Shown here: positions 10,112 through 17,795 of the stretch, in pieces
Layout of the letters: each line of letters starts with the position of its first letter
Position numbering within the stretch: position 1 is the stretch's first letter
NCBI RefSeq assembly: GCF_900143565.1
Contig: NZ_FREX01000001.1
Coordinates: 1,007,068 to 1,071,067 of the forward strand
DNA length: 64,000 bases
Reading direction: 5' to 3'
Source: Pseudovibrio sp. Alg231-02
GTDB taxonomy: Bacteria; Pseudomonadota; Alphaproteobacteria; Rhizobiales; Stappiaceae
Made by a program: the position numbers and the translations under genes
The notes under the pieces: model-generated
The model's input: the letters and a program-made list of their open reading frames with translations, nothing else
The model's database searches: none
Told to the model about the DNA's origin: nothing

Positions 10112-10142
10112 GCAAAACCTAGACCATCGCCTAGGATTTTGC
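10112..10142. repeat. Inverted repeat between the ceramidase-like gene and maeB
   Basis: GCAAAACCTAG is mirrored by CTAGGATTTTGC with one unpaired base and an 8-nt loop. It lies just past the ceramidase-like stop codon and 82 bp upstream of maeB. It may end the upstream transcript or serve as a maeB operator; there is no clear T-run. Confidence 0.4.
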
Positions 10143-10148
10143 AGTATC

Positions 10149-10829
10149 TCAATACGTCTTAAAGCGTATAAATGCGCGAATTAGAATAAGCAAAACAATT
10201 GCATTCAAAATATGCCACAAGGAATGTGTTCCAACTGGCAAAATCGAGCAAATTGGTTCGTCCAAAATCCGGAAACTCATAGAAAGTGCGAAGACCACGC
10301 CTGCGGCTAACAGAGCGTTGGATGTTTGCCTGTTTTTGCTACGGGTCAGGCATGCAAAAAGCAGGATTGCGAGGAGTGCCGGGGAGTAGCCAGCGGTGGA
10401 TCCGAGTATCCCCTCAAACAGCCTTGGGCCAAATGCCATTGCCCCAAAGAAGAGCAGCGTTGCGCTCAGTGATATCAAGAGGTTGGCACCCATATATCGA
10501 CGCGTGGCAAGGTAGAAGTAAACCAGCATGAAGATCGCAATCGGGATGACATCAGCCAGCATAGACCAGAAGGTTGCGAAGGTGTGGAACAGGAACGACC
10601 CGATCCCAATTATGGTCAACAGAGCAATGAGAACCAAAGCTGCGTTATCTTGTGCGTTGGTTTGCGTTGAATGCGTTTTTTTTGCGTTGCTACGTGCGTT
10701 CAACCAGAATTGAAGAGCAATCAGCGCTGCAATGATAAAAGCAGCGTTGCTCACTGCATTGAGTGGCTCAGACCAGAATGCAGCGGAGGTGCGCTCGCAG
10801 TATTGGTTCAGGTGTCGATTCCAATCCAT
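10149..10829 (-). CDS. Ceramidase-family (CREST superfamily) membrane protein
   Basis: A 226-residue integral membrane protein resembling alkaline ceramidases, which are zinc-dependent amide hydrolases in the bilayer. Seven or so hydrophobic segments are visible. Conserved family residues appear in SEPLNAVSNAAFII near the N-terminus, FLFHTFATFWSMLADVIP in the middle and HSLWHILNAIVLLILIR at the end, which supply the expected Ser, Asp and His residues. The ATG at 10829 is chosen over an upstream in-frame start because GGAGGG lies 3-9 bases before it, and this leaves a 23-bp gap to the upstream GT2 gene. The two genes probably form an operon. The substrate in this bacterium is not known. Confidence 0.8.
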   Translation of the reverse strand: MDWNRHLNQYCERTSAAFWSEPLNAVSNAAFIIAALIALQFWLNARSNAKKTHSTQTNAQDNAALVLIALLTIIGIGSFLFHTFATFWSMLADVIPIAIFMLVYFYLATRRYMGANLLISLSATLLFFGAMAFGPRLFEGILGSTAGYSPALLAILLFACLTRSKNRQTSNALLAAGVVFALSMSFRILDEPICSILPVGTHSLWHILNAIVLLILIRAFIRFKTY

Positions 10830-10852
10830 GAGCCCTCCAAGCTGGTACCGCG

Positions 10853-11446
10853 TTATCTCGCCGTATGTTGAAAGATCACTGTACCGTTCAACCAATGGAC
10901 CCGGCTAGCCCTCAAAACCTTCTGGAGCTGAGCCTGCCGGTTCACTCCTGACTCGTTCGCCAGAGCTTGTTGCAGGTGGTCTTTGTAGATCAGCATGGGG
11001 AGCTGGTGGCATGACGCTTTCAGCAAGCGATGCCTGAGGGTGATAAGTTTCTGCTTGAATTGTGCCACAGTGCCGAATTCTTCTGTTCGACTGGGAAACA
11101 CACCGACCAGATTCTGCTCAGTTCCGACCCGCTCCGCGCGCTCTATGAAGGATGCGGCTTCTGCCTGCCAGCCCGCTTGCAGAATAGCGCCGGGTTGGAT
11201 GAGCAAAACCCAGTTGGAACGGGTGCACCGTTTGAGCCCTTCGGCCAGAGCGGAGCCAGATTTTGTGGTGGTGCTGACGAAATCCGCACCGCTGGCATCC
11301 GCGACGATCTCTGTCCCATCAGATGAGCCTTCGTCGGTGATAATAACTTCTTTCAGGATGCCTTCTGCGGAAGCCGGGACCAGAGCGGACAGGGTGAGCA
11401 CCAGCCGGTGCTCGCTGTTATAGGTGGGAATAAGTGCGCTAATCAT
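10853..11446 (-). CDS. Small family-2-like glycosyltransferase
   Basis: A 197-residue protein with a GT-A-type nucleotide-binding start (MISALIPTYNSEHRLVLTLSAL, then EVIITDEGSSDGTEIVAD). It resembles the short GT2 proteins of the TIGR04283 type. The place where an acidic DxD motif is expected reads WVLLIQPGAILQAGW, with no Asp, so metal-dependent transfer may be impaired or the sugar-nucleotide site altered. No membrane segment is visible. It lies 23 bp upstream of the ceramidase-like gene, so a role in membrane lipid or glycan modification is possible but unproven. Family membership is likely; activity is uncertain. Confidence 0.7.
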   Translation of the reverse strand: MISALIPTYNSEHRLVLTLSALVPASAEGILKEVIITDEGSSDGTEIVADASGADFVSTTTKSGSALAEGLKRCTRSNWVLLIQPGAILQAGWQAEAASFIERAERVGTEQNLVGVFPSRTEEFGTVAQFKQKLITLRHRLLKASCHQLPMLIYKDHLQQALANESGVNRQAQLQKVLRASRVHWLNGTVIFQHTAR

Positions 11447-11517
11447 TCCAACAGCTTACAGTGATTTGCCTTAGCTTTGGAAAGTAAAGGCTTGCAAATC
11501 CAGATATTTTGAGCAAT

Positions 11518-11532
11518 GTTCCACTTATGTTC
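11518..11532 (+). promoter_or_regulatory. LexA (SOS) box of alphaproteobacterial type
   Basis: GTTCCACTTATGTTC matches the direct-repeat consensus GTTC-N7-GTTC exactly. It is 27 bp upstream of the radical SAM gene start, where LexA would block its promoter. LexA sites of this form are established for alphaproteobacteria; use at this gene is inference. Confidence 0.75.
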
Positions 11533-11559
11533 TCATAAGAAGATGAAAGTGCATGCCCC

Positions 11560-12687
11560 ATGTCAACTGCACAAAATCACAGGGCCGAAACTGAGGCCAC
11601 TGATCCTTTGGGATCTTCGCTTCCGGTCAACATGACAGGTCGGGGCCGTGCGGCACATTCCAACAAGGCTGGCCGGTTTGAGGCGGAAAGCCGGGAACTG
11701 ATGGATGACGGCTGGGGAACAATTGATGAACTTCCTCCGATCAAGACAGAAGTGCAGATTGAAACTGCACGGCATGTGATAACCAAGAACAGCTCTCCTG
11801 ACCTACCTTTTGATCGCTCAATCAATCCGTATCGGGGCTGTGAGCATGGCTGCATCTACTGCTTTGCGCGGCCAACCCATGCGTATATGGGCCTGTCGCC
11901 AGGGCTGGATTTTGAAAGCCGCTTGTTTGCCAAGCCCAATGCAGCACAGGTGCTCGAGCGGGAGCTGGGTGCATCCTCTTATCAACCCAAACCCATAGCG
12001 ATTGGCACCAACACTGATCCCTATCAGCCGATTGAACGTACGCACAAAATCATGCGCGATGTTCTGGAGGTTTTGAACAAGACGGGCCATCCGGTGACCA
12101 TTGTCACCAAGTCCGCGCTGGTCATGCGGGACATCGATATTCTCAGCGAAATGGCAGAGCGTAATCTGGCAAAGGTTGCAATTTCTGTGACCACGCTGGA
12201 CCGGAAGATCGCGCGGAGCCTTGAACCGCGCGCGTCAACGCCGCCTCGCCGTTTGCAAGCGATCAAGGCACTGTCTGATGCGGGTATTCCAACCGCTGTG
12301 CTGGCAGCTCCGATCATTCCTGGACTGACGGATCATGAACTTGAGAGCATTCTTGAGGTTTGTAAGGAGCATGGTGCGACAGAGGCCAGTTACATTTTGC
12401 TGCGTCTTCCTCGCGAGGTTTCTGAACTCTTCAAGGAATGGCTTTTGCGGGAAGCTCCGGGCAGTTACCGGCGTGTGCTGAGCCTTTTGCGTTCCATGCG
12501 TGATGGAAAAGACTATGACGCTCAGTGGACGCAGCGCTTCAAGGGTAAAGGTCCTTACGCTGACCAGCTGGCAAAGCGCTTTCAGCTGGCGTGCAAGAGC
12601 AAGGGTTTATCCTCGCGCTCAATGAAGTTGTCCTGTGACCATTTCATCAAACCAACTTGCGGCGGTGTGCAGCTTTCATTGCTGTAG
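11560..12687 (+). CDS. Radical SAM protein, PA0069 / spore photoproduct lyase-like family
   Basis: A 375-residue radical SAM enzyme with the cluster motif CEHGCIYC (CxxxCxxC) near residue 95. It sits in NPYRGCEHGCIYCFARPTHAY, the signature of the PA0069 family, which is related to spore photoproduct lyase SplB. The mid part (TNTDPYQPIERTHKIMRDVLE) is also typical. The family is often found next to rnhB in alphaproteobacteria, as here (39 bp gap). A perfect GTTC-N7-GTTC LexA box lies just upstream, so a DNA damage role is plausible. The precise reaction is not established for this family. The ATG at 11560 gives the expected N-terminus, with a variable leader of about 60 residues. Confidence 0.88.
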   Translation: MSTAQNHRAETEATDPLGSSLPVNMTGRGRAAHSNKAGRFEAESRELMDDGWGTIDELPPIKTEVQIETARHVITKNSSPDLPFDRSINPYRGCEHGCIYCFARPTHAYMGLSPGLDFESRLFAKPNAAQVLERELGASSYQPKPIAIGTNTDPYQPIERTHKIMRDVLEVLNKTGHPVTIVTKSALVMRDIDILSEMAERNLAKVAISVTTLDRKIARSLEPRASTPPRRLQAIKALSDAGIPTAVLAAPIIPGLTDHELESILEVCKEHGATEASYILLRLPREVSELFKEWLLREAPGSYRRVLSLLRSMRDGKDYDAQWTQRFKGKGPYADQLAKRFQLACKSKGLSSRSMKLSCDHFIKPTCGGVQLSLL

Positions 12688-12725
12688 ACGAGGCGTGTTT
12701 TGATGCTTGAAAGCTGCTGGGCTGC

Positions 12726-13394
12726 ATGGCAATGAGGGGCATGTCGTATTTTGCAAACTCCCTCTTTGATATCGCCTTTCCTGATGCTCCTGACCTGCGC
12801 TTTGAGCGCTCTGTTGAGCAAGACCTGCAAGGGCGGTTTGCCGGTATTGATGAAGCCGGGCGCGGACCATGGGCTGGCCCTGTGGTGGTTGCTGCTGCCA
12901 GCCTTGACTACGACAACCTGCCAGAGGGACTGAACGATTCCAAGAAGTTGACCGAGGCCAAGCGCGAGGAGCTCTTTGAGCAGATCCTTGAGATGGCTGA
13001 TGTGAGTGTGTGCGTGCAAAGCGCGCGGACCGTTGACCGGATCAACATTCGAGAAGCAACGCTGCAAGGTATGCGCACTTGCGCCCGCTCGCTGAATGTT
13101 CCGGTGAAACGGTTCTTCATTGATGGCAAAGATGTGCCCCATCACCTGCCGCAGGAAGGGCAAGCGCTGATCAAGGGTGATGGCCGCTGCCTCGCCATCT
13201 CAGCTGCTTCCATCGTTGCCAAGGTGACGAGAGACCGTCTGATGGTGAAGATGGACAGGTACTTCCCGGAGTACGGCTTTGCCAAACACAAAGGCTACGG
13301 CACCAAACAGCATCAGGAAGCACTGGCAGCACACGGCGTAACCCCGCTTCACCGCTGTTCCTTCCGACCTATTCGGGAGATGATTGAGGGGTAA
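12726..13394 (+). CDS. rnhB: Ribonuclease HII
   Basis: RNase HII removes ribonucleotides embedded in DNA and RNA from RNA-DNA hybrids. The 222 residues include GIDEAGRGPWAGPVVVAA with the first catalytic Asp-Glu pair, LNDSKKLTEAKRE, the central acidic region FIDGKD, and AISAASIVAKVTRDRLM with another catalytic Asp, followed by HKGYGTKQHQEAL. Length is normal. The start is uncertain: ATG codons at 12726, 12732 and 12741 are all in frame and only the last has GAGGGG nearby, but too close. It follows the radical SAM gene closely, so co-transcription and SOS input are possible. In many relatives ccrM follows rnhB; here it is 16 kb away. Confidence 0.95.
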   Translation: MAMRGMSYFANSLFDIAFPDAPDLRFERSVEQDLQGRFAGIDEAGRGPWAGPVVVAAASLDYDNLPEGLNDSKKLTEAKREELFEQILEMADVSVCVQSARTVDRINIREATLQGMRTCARSLNVPVKRFFIDGKDVPHHLPQEGQALIKGDGRCLAISAASIVAKVTRDRLMVKMDRYFPEYGFAKHKGYGTKQHQEALAAHGVTPLHRCSFRPIREMIEG

Positions 13395-13438
13395 GAAAAG
13401 ACATCATATTATTGTACTTAAAGAAGCAGGTCTTTTTC

Positions 13439-14500
13439 ATGAAATCTGATCTTAAATCTATTGTCCGTACTCAACCAACCCTTACTGCTCAAGAATTTTA
13501 CGATTATCTCATCAAACGTCAGACTGCAGATCCAGACCAAGAAGGTCGTTTACTTTTTAGAGGACATAAAGACGCCTCTTTCAAACTTATTCCATCTGCT
13601 TTACGCCCTGATGCTATGCCGTGGTTTGACAACGTAAAACCATTTCGTGGCAACAAAGAACTAGCAATCCTTATTGAATTCTATCGTAGGGCGACAGAGT
13701 TGGGGTTAGATCTGCCTAGAGTTCCTAGTGAAGTTCATCGCAGCCTTATGGAGGCTGACGAGAACTCTTGTACGAACTTATCGCCTTGGTTTCCAAATGA
13801 AAATCTACGCGAATTGATTGCCTTAGCACAGCATTACGGGATGAAAACCAGGCTACTAGATTGGACACGCTCTTCTGGAGCTGCCATGACGTTTGCCGCT
13901 TCAGGCGCGTTAAATATACTTAATGAGCTGCTAAGAGAAGGGCAGCCTAGAGCAAGAGCCGATGACAACTTTTTAAAAGAACTATCATTTCAACAAATTC
14001 ATGTTTGGGTACTGAACAGAGACCGAGCTAAGTCGATTTCTAAAAATGCAATGGCTTGTCTAAAGAATGAATACTCACGTAAAGCGATGCCATTTGATAT
14101 CGACTTTGTTGAACCTCCGACACAAAGTAACAAAAATATCGTCGCGCAGCTCGGTGCATTTACATTACACCAACCACACATCATGAATGAAAAATGGGCA
14201 CACTTAGACAAAGTAAACCTGCCTCTTGATGAAGCAATACTCTGCTGCCATCGTTTCTTGGAAGTGCATAAGGATCTTAGCAATGCAGATCGCCTCCAAA
14301 TGATTTTGGAGTGTGTGACTCTCCCCATTTTGGAAGTTCCAAAGCTACTTCGTATTTTGAAGCAGCATAATATGGATTCTGCAAAGCTGTTTCCTGGCTT
14401 TGAAGGTTGCGTTCAAGCTGTAAACGACACCATCACATTGAAGCACGTACAAAGCAAACTCGACAGCCTCGCAGTAGGGGTAAACTTGGAGACAATTTAG
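13439..14500 (+). CDS. FRG-domain protein
   Basis: A 353-residue protein with an N-terminal FRG domain, named for its Phe-Arg-Gly motif. Visible pieces are RLLFRGHKDASFKLIPSALRP near residue 45 and ELIALAQHYGMKTRLLDWTRSSGAAMTFAA near residue 135, both typical. The biochemical role of FRG domains is not settled; they are frequent in mobile and defence-type gene neighbourhoods. The ATG at 13439 is preferred because GCAGG lies upstream; an in-frame TTG at 13412 would extend it by nine residues. The gene is visibly more AT-rich than its neighbours and uses AT-ending codons, consistent with recent transfer. It separates rnhB from the rest of the conserved core. Confidence 0.8.
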   Translation: MKSDLKSIVRTQPTLTAQEFYDYLIKRQTADPDQEGRLLFRGHKDASFKLIPSALRPDAMPWFDNVKPFRGNKELAILIEFYRRATELGLDLPRVPSEVHRSLMEADENSCTNLSPWFPNENLRELIALAQHYGMKTRLLDWTRSSGAAMTFAASGALNILNELLREGQPRARADDNFLKELSFQQIHVWVLNRDRAKSISKNAMACLKNEYSRKAMPFDIDFVEPPTQSNKNIVAQLGAFTLHQPHIMNEKWAHLDKVNLPLDEAILCCHRFLEVHKDLSNADRLQMILECVTLPILEVPKLLRILKQHNMDSAKLFPGFEGCVQAVNDTITLKHVQSKLDSLAVGVNLETI

Positions 14501-14576
14501 CCACGCATCTCTCCGAAGTCAGAAAGAGTGCGACATGACTTAGCTGAACTAAAAGGATTTCAGAGCTGTCCGCAGC

Positions 14577-14840
14577 TTATCCAAAGTGCTTTTGCCAAGT
14601 TTCCTGCGTTTGCAGAAGTAAACGCTGTATGTCGATCATCTCCGCCGATGATCCGCTCGTGGATATTTTGATTGGTGCGCCCTTCGTGTAGAATTTATCT
14701 ATCTCCGCATTTGCCAACCTAATAAAACTGCGCGCTTCTTCGGCGTTGACTTGCCTTCCTTCATCAACCTCAATGCGAACAGAAGTGAGTGGTTTGGCGA
14801 GTGAAAAATTAGCGTGGCTCATCATTTGGTCAAAACTCAT
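14577..14840 (-). CDS. Hypothetical protein (87 aa)
   Basis: An 87-residue ORF with no recognised domain. It begins MSFDQMMSHANFSLAK and has an acidic-charged middle (RIEVDEGRQVNAEEARSFIRLANAEIDKFY) likely to be helical, then ends QETWQKHFG. No signal peptide or membrane segment is visible, and no convincing Shine-Dalgarno precedes the start. It is convergent with the FRG gene across 76 bp and shares its AT-rich background. It may be a passenger of the same acquired segment. Coding status is moderately supported by length and composition only. Confidence 0.45.
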   Translation of the reverse strand: MSFDQMMSHANFSLAKPLTSVRIEVDEGRQVNAEEARSFIRLANAEIDKFYTKGAPIKISTSGSSAEMIDIQRLLLQTQETWQKHFG

Positions 14841-15258
14841 AAATTAAGCAAAATTCAGAATTCAATAAAGCAATATATATGCCACTAAAAAGTGCAGGAA
14901 ACTGGCGTTCTTAAAGTACTCATTTAGCCCTCGCGGCAGAATTTTCCGCAATTCGTGGGAGGTCGGCACTTCTTTTAGGGACGCCACTATTGGTGTTCAT
15001 GTGATCGCTTAGAATTGTGCATGGAAATGTGTGTTTCGTACTGTCAGCGATGATATCGACTAGCCGTCAGAGCTAATTAAAAAGAGGAGTTCTTGCGTTG
15101 AACTCAAGCACACAGGCTTTTCCAATGCTCTCGCATTATAACGCAGAGTTGAATGACCTAGCGGCACTTACTCGCCTCTGAGTGCATTTTAACACAACCC
15201 AGAGGCGTAACAGCTCACATCATGGCGGCATTGCAACTCTAAATTCAGGAGCATTGAA
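14841..15258. other. 418-bp non-coding stretch before the 328-aa gene
   Basis: No ORF or RNA gene is recognised here. The only clear structure is the inverted repeat at 15173-15207. An AGAGGAG at about 15083 looks like a ribosome-binding site but leads to a TTG codon followed at once by a stop. Confidence 0.5.
15173..15207 (+). repeat. Inverted repeat upstream of the 328-aa gene
   Basis: CGCCTCTG and CAGAGGCG form a perfect 8-bp stem with a 19-nt loop. It ends 51 bp before the downstream start codon. It may be a leader hairpin or operator. Confidence 0.5.
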
Positions 15259-16245
15259 ATGCCAGCTATCACAGGTGCCGTGCGGAACGAGACCCTCCCA
15301 GTCCAACCACAGGCGGTTCAAAACACTGCCAAGCTTGCTGATCTGCAAGAGACGTATAAGGAACGTCATCTTGGAGATCTTGGTATCAACGTAAAATACA
15401 ATCCTGCTATTCCGGAGCGGCAAGTGGATTCCAGTCTTGCTGCGGTCTCTGTGCATCGCATGGTGAATGACAAACTCGGAATGACGACAAACGCGCTTCA
15501 CAACGTCGTGGAAGGCGGCAGAGATGCAGTGTTGTCTGCTAAAGCCCCGTTCCTAACCAGCGCCTCACCAGCTCAGGAAACAGCCGGAACACACAAGTCA
15601 GTTACTGCCTCCCCTGCTGACATCGCGAATTTGCCGGATGGATCATATCTGCAAACGCAGGGCAGATGGCTGGATGCTTCAACCGTGCAGGTGCCTGCGC
15701 CTGGAAATGTGTTTGGCGCAAGCGGGTTGTTTGCCTCTGCTGAGACGAGCCTCGATATTCCACTTGTGACGCCAATCAGTCCAAACAGGGATGACATCGC
15801 AGCGGCCTTTGGTGTCAAAATCTTTGATGAGGGACAGACTGTTCCGCTGAAGTTTGATGGAAACCTCAATGCCGTTGAGTATGAGTTCGGCAAGGCCTAC
15901 CCACAATACCGGCTGGATGTTGCGAATGGCTTCTTTATTGAAACGCACGACTTCCCGCATGTGTTCATGCCAGCTTCTGAACAGAGTGAGATTGTGATCA
16001 CTGTAGGGACGCAGCTTGAAGAAGATCAGTTTGCTCTCACAAACTTCCTTGTTCCACATGGCAGCGGTATTCTGGTGCCCGGGAACACCATACACGCTGA
16101 TGCGTTCAGCTCAGGCAGCATCATTGCATTGTTGACGCACTGCACGGAAGCGGACGTTGTTTTGATGCACCAGCCGGATGACAGCCCATTGCCAATTAAA
16201 ATCGACACCTCAGAGCGGTTGGGACTTGCTGAATGGCATGTCTAG
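15259..16245 (+). CDS. Uncharacterised protein with possible C-terminal cupin-like domain (328 aa)
   Basis: A 328-residue protein of unknown function. It starts at ATG 15259, seven bases after AGGAG. The first 120 residues look flexible or helical and are rich in Gln, Ala, Val and Thr. The next part (LPDGSYLQTQGRWLDAST) introduces a folded region. Residues from about 200 on suggest a beta-barrel: ETHDFPHVFMPASEQ, VPHGSGILVPGNTIHADAF and IALLTHCTEADVVLMHQ have the Gly-Pro-His spacing of cupins, but the metal-binding set is not clear enough to name a subfamily. There is no signal peptide or membrane segment. It is monocistronic, with a leader inverted repeat and a strong shared terminator. Function is not inferred. 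Confidence 0.7.
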   Translation: MPAITGAVRNETLPVQPQAVQNTAKLADLQETYKERHLGDLGINVKYNPAIPERQVDSSLAAVSVHRMVNDKLGMTTNALHNVVEGGRDAVLSAKAPFLTSASPAQETAGTHKSVTASPADIANLPDGSYLQTQGRWLDASTVQVPAPGNVFGASGLFASAETSLDIPLVTPISPNRDDIAAAFGVKIFDEGQTVPLKFDGNLNAVEYEFGKAYPQYRLDVANGFFIETHDFPHVFMPASEQSEIVITVGTQLEEDQFALTNFLVPHGSGILVPGNTIHADAFSSGSIIALLTHCTEADVVLMHQPDDSPLPIKIDTSERLGLAEWHV

Positions 16246-16285
16246 TTTGTTATCAGGACGCTGAAGCCAAGTAATGTTTAGACAA

Positions 16286-16319
16286 AGAAAAAGGCTCCCG
16301 AAATTCGGGAGCCTTTTTT
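16286..16319. terminator. Bidirectional terminator
   Basis: AAAAAGGCTCCCGAA and TTCGGGAGCCTTTTTT form a perfect stem with A-runs and T-runs on both sides. It ends the 328-aa gene on the plus strand and the atp operon on the minus strand. Confidence 0.9.
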
Positions 16320-16345
16320 GATATTCTTGTCAGAAATTCTGAGGA

Positions 16346-16831
16346 TCAATTCAGGTTTTCAGAAACCTGTTTGATGCTCTGCTTGAGCACTTTATCCTGA
16401 ATTTCTTCTTTGGCAGTGCTGGAAGCGACGATGGTTTCAGCTGCCTGAACTGCAACATCTGCAGCACGGGAGCGAACCTGTGCAATCGCATTTGCTTCAG
16501 CCTGAGCGATTTTCGCTTCGGCTGCTTTGGTGCGACGTGCAATCATCTCTTCGAGAGCTGCCTTGGCTTCTTCAGCCAGACGATCAGCTTCAACTTTTGC
16601 GTCAGCAACAATCTGATCTGCTTCCGCTTCAGCCTCTTTACGCTTGCGCTGGTACTCGGCCATCAGAGCCTGAGCTTCTTCACGCAGCTTACGGGCGCCT
16701 TCAAGCTCTTGCTTGATGTTGTCCGCTTGCTGGTCAAGCATTGCACCAACCTTGCCAGGTACTTTCAGGTACCACAGCAGGGCAAAGAAGAGGATGAGAC
16801 CAACGAGTGCCCAAAGGCTTGCATCGAACAT
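16346..16831 (-). CDS. atpF: ATP synthase F0 subunit b
   Basis: Subunit b (161 residues) is one of the two peripheral-stalk subunits of F0 in alphaproteobacteria. It has a single N-terminal membrane helix (ALVGLILFFALLWYLKVPGKV) followed by a long charged coiled coil rich in Ala, Glu and Lys (EGARKLREEAQALMAEYQRKRKEAEAEAD). It is the last gene of the atpI-atpB-atpE-atpF'-atpF cluster, 11 bp after atpF'. The F1 genes are not in this window, as is normal for this class, where F0 and F1 operons are separate. A bidirectional terminator follows. Confidence 0.95.
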   Translation of the reverse strand: MFDASLWALVGLILFFALLWYLKVPGKVGAMLDQQADNIKQELEGARKLREEAQALMAEYQRKRKEAEAEADQIVADAKVEADRLAEEAKAALEEMIARRTKAAEAKIAQAEANAIAQVRSRAADVAVQAAETIVASSTAKEEIQDKVLKQSIKQVSENLN

Positions 16832-16842
16832 TCTGTCACCCC

Positions 16843-17394
16843 TTACTTAAGTGCAGCATCAACGGCTTTGGCAACTTCAGCTTTCGCTGGAGCACGGCCA
16901 CCGATAAGTGCCTTTACAAGCTCGCCTGTTGTCTCGGCGGCGATTTCGCCAACATGAGACAGGCTTTCAGCTGTGATCTTGGAAATGCTCTGTTCAGATT
17001 CGGAAAGCTTGGCTGCCAGCTGCTCTTCAGCCGCTGCGCGGGCGCTTTCTGTTTCTGCTTTCACCTTAGAACGTGCATCATGAGCCATGGTAGTGGCTTT
17101 TTTGCGCGCTTCAGCTAGAGCACTTTCGTAGGATGCAATGGCTTCATCTGTCTCTTGTTTGAGACGGGATGCTTCTGCCATATCACCTGCGATGCGATCG
17201 CGACGATCTTCAAGGATACCGCCGATGCGTGGGAGGACCACTTTCGACATTACCCAGTAGAAAACGCCGAAGGAAAGAACCAACCACAACAGCTGAGACG
17301 GGTAAGTCGTGCTGTCGAACGGAGGAAAGCTACCGCCCTCCTCTACAATGCCAACTTCGGCAGTTGTATTCAGGTTGCCTTGAGTATTCGACAT
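16843..17394 (-). CDS. ATP synthase F0 subunit b'
   Basis: Subunit b' (183 residues) pairs with subunit b to form the heterodimeric peripheral stalk seen in alphaproteobacteria and photosynthetic lineages. After about 30 soluble residues ([20 protein letters not shown]) comes the membrane helix, then [23 protein letters not shown] and a long helical stalk. The ATG at 17394 is preferred over TTG at 17397; GGAGAAG lies just upstream. It is separated from atpE by a 100-bp spacer carrying a long hairpin, and from atpF by 11 bp. Often annotated atpG or atpF2. Confidence 0.94.
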   Translation of the reverse strand: MSNTQGNLNTTAEVGIVEEGGSFPPFDSTTYPSQLLWLVLSFGVFYWVMSKVVLPRIGGILEDRRDRIAGDMAEASRLKQETDEAIASYESALAEARKKATTMAHDARSKVKAETESARAAAEEQLAAKLSESEQSISKITAESLSHVGEIAAETTGELVKALIGGRAPAKAEVAKAVDAALK

Positions 17395-17421
17395 CAACTT
17401 CTCCGTGAACGCTCTTCGTAA

Positions 17422-17475
17422 CGTTTTATGATTTTAGAGACGGTCCCTACCATGAGGAACCGTCATCATAAAACG
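17422..17475 (-). repeat. Long intercistronic hairpin between atpE and the b' gene
   Basis: CGTTTTATGAT (17422-17432) and ATCATAAAACG (17465-17475) are perfectly complementary. Inside them GACGGT (17439-17444) pairs with ACCGTC (17459-17464). There is no T-run. Such hairpins after the c-subunit gene can stabilise the upstream message, whose product is needed in high copy; that role is inferred here. Confidence 0.75.
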
Positions 17476-17494
17476 CTCTAATCGTTGTCGTCGA

Positions 17495-17722
17495 TTATAC
17501 TGCGAACAGCAGCAGAAGTGCGACGAGAAGGGAGAAGATGCCGAGAGCTTCGGTCACAGCAAAGCCGAGGATGAGGCGGCCAAACTGTCCATCTGCAGCA
17601 GATGGGTTGCGCAGTGCGCCGGCAAGGAAGTTGCCGAAGATGTTACCAAGACCGAGAGCTGCACCACCCATACCAAGGCATGCGATACCGGCACCGATGT
17701 ATTTTGCTGCTTCTGCTTCCAT
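17495..17722 (-). CDS. atpE: ATP synthase F0 subunit c
   Basis: The 75-residue c-ring subunit: two membrane helices in a hairpin. Helix one is Gly-rich ([24 protein letters not shown]), the polar loop is [12 protein letters not shown], and helix two contains the proton-binding Glu in [18 protein letters not shown]. Length and motif are standard for H+-driven alphaproteobacterial c subunits. It lies between atpB and the b' gene and is followed by a long hairpin. Confidence 0.97.
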   Translation of the reverse strand: MEAEAAKYIGAGIACLGMGGAALGLGNIFGNFLAGALRNPSAADGQFGRLILGFAVTEALGIFSLLVALLLLFAV

Positions 17723-17795
17723 GACAAGTGCTCCTAAACTAGCAAATTCGTCTATGACTTTGTTTTGGGTTTGAAACCCGGATTCTACACGTTAC

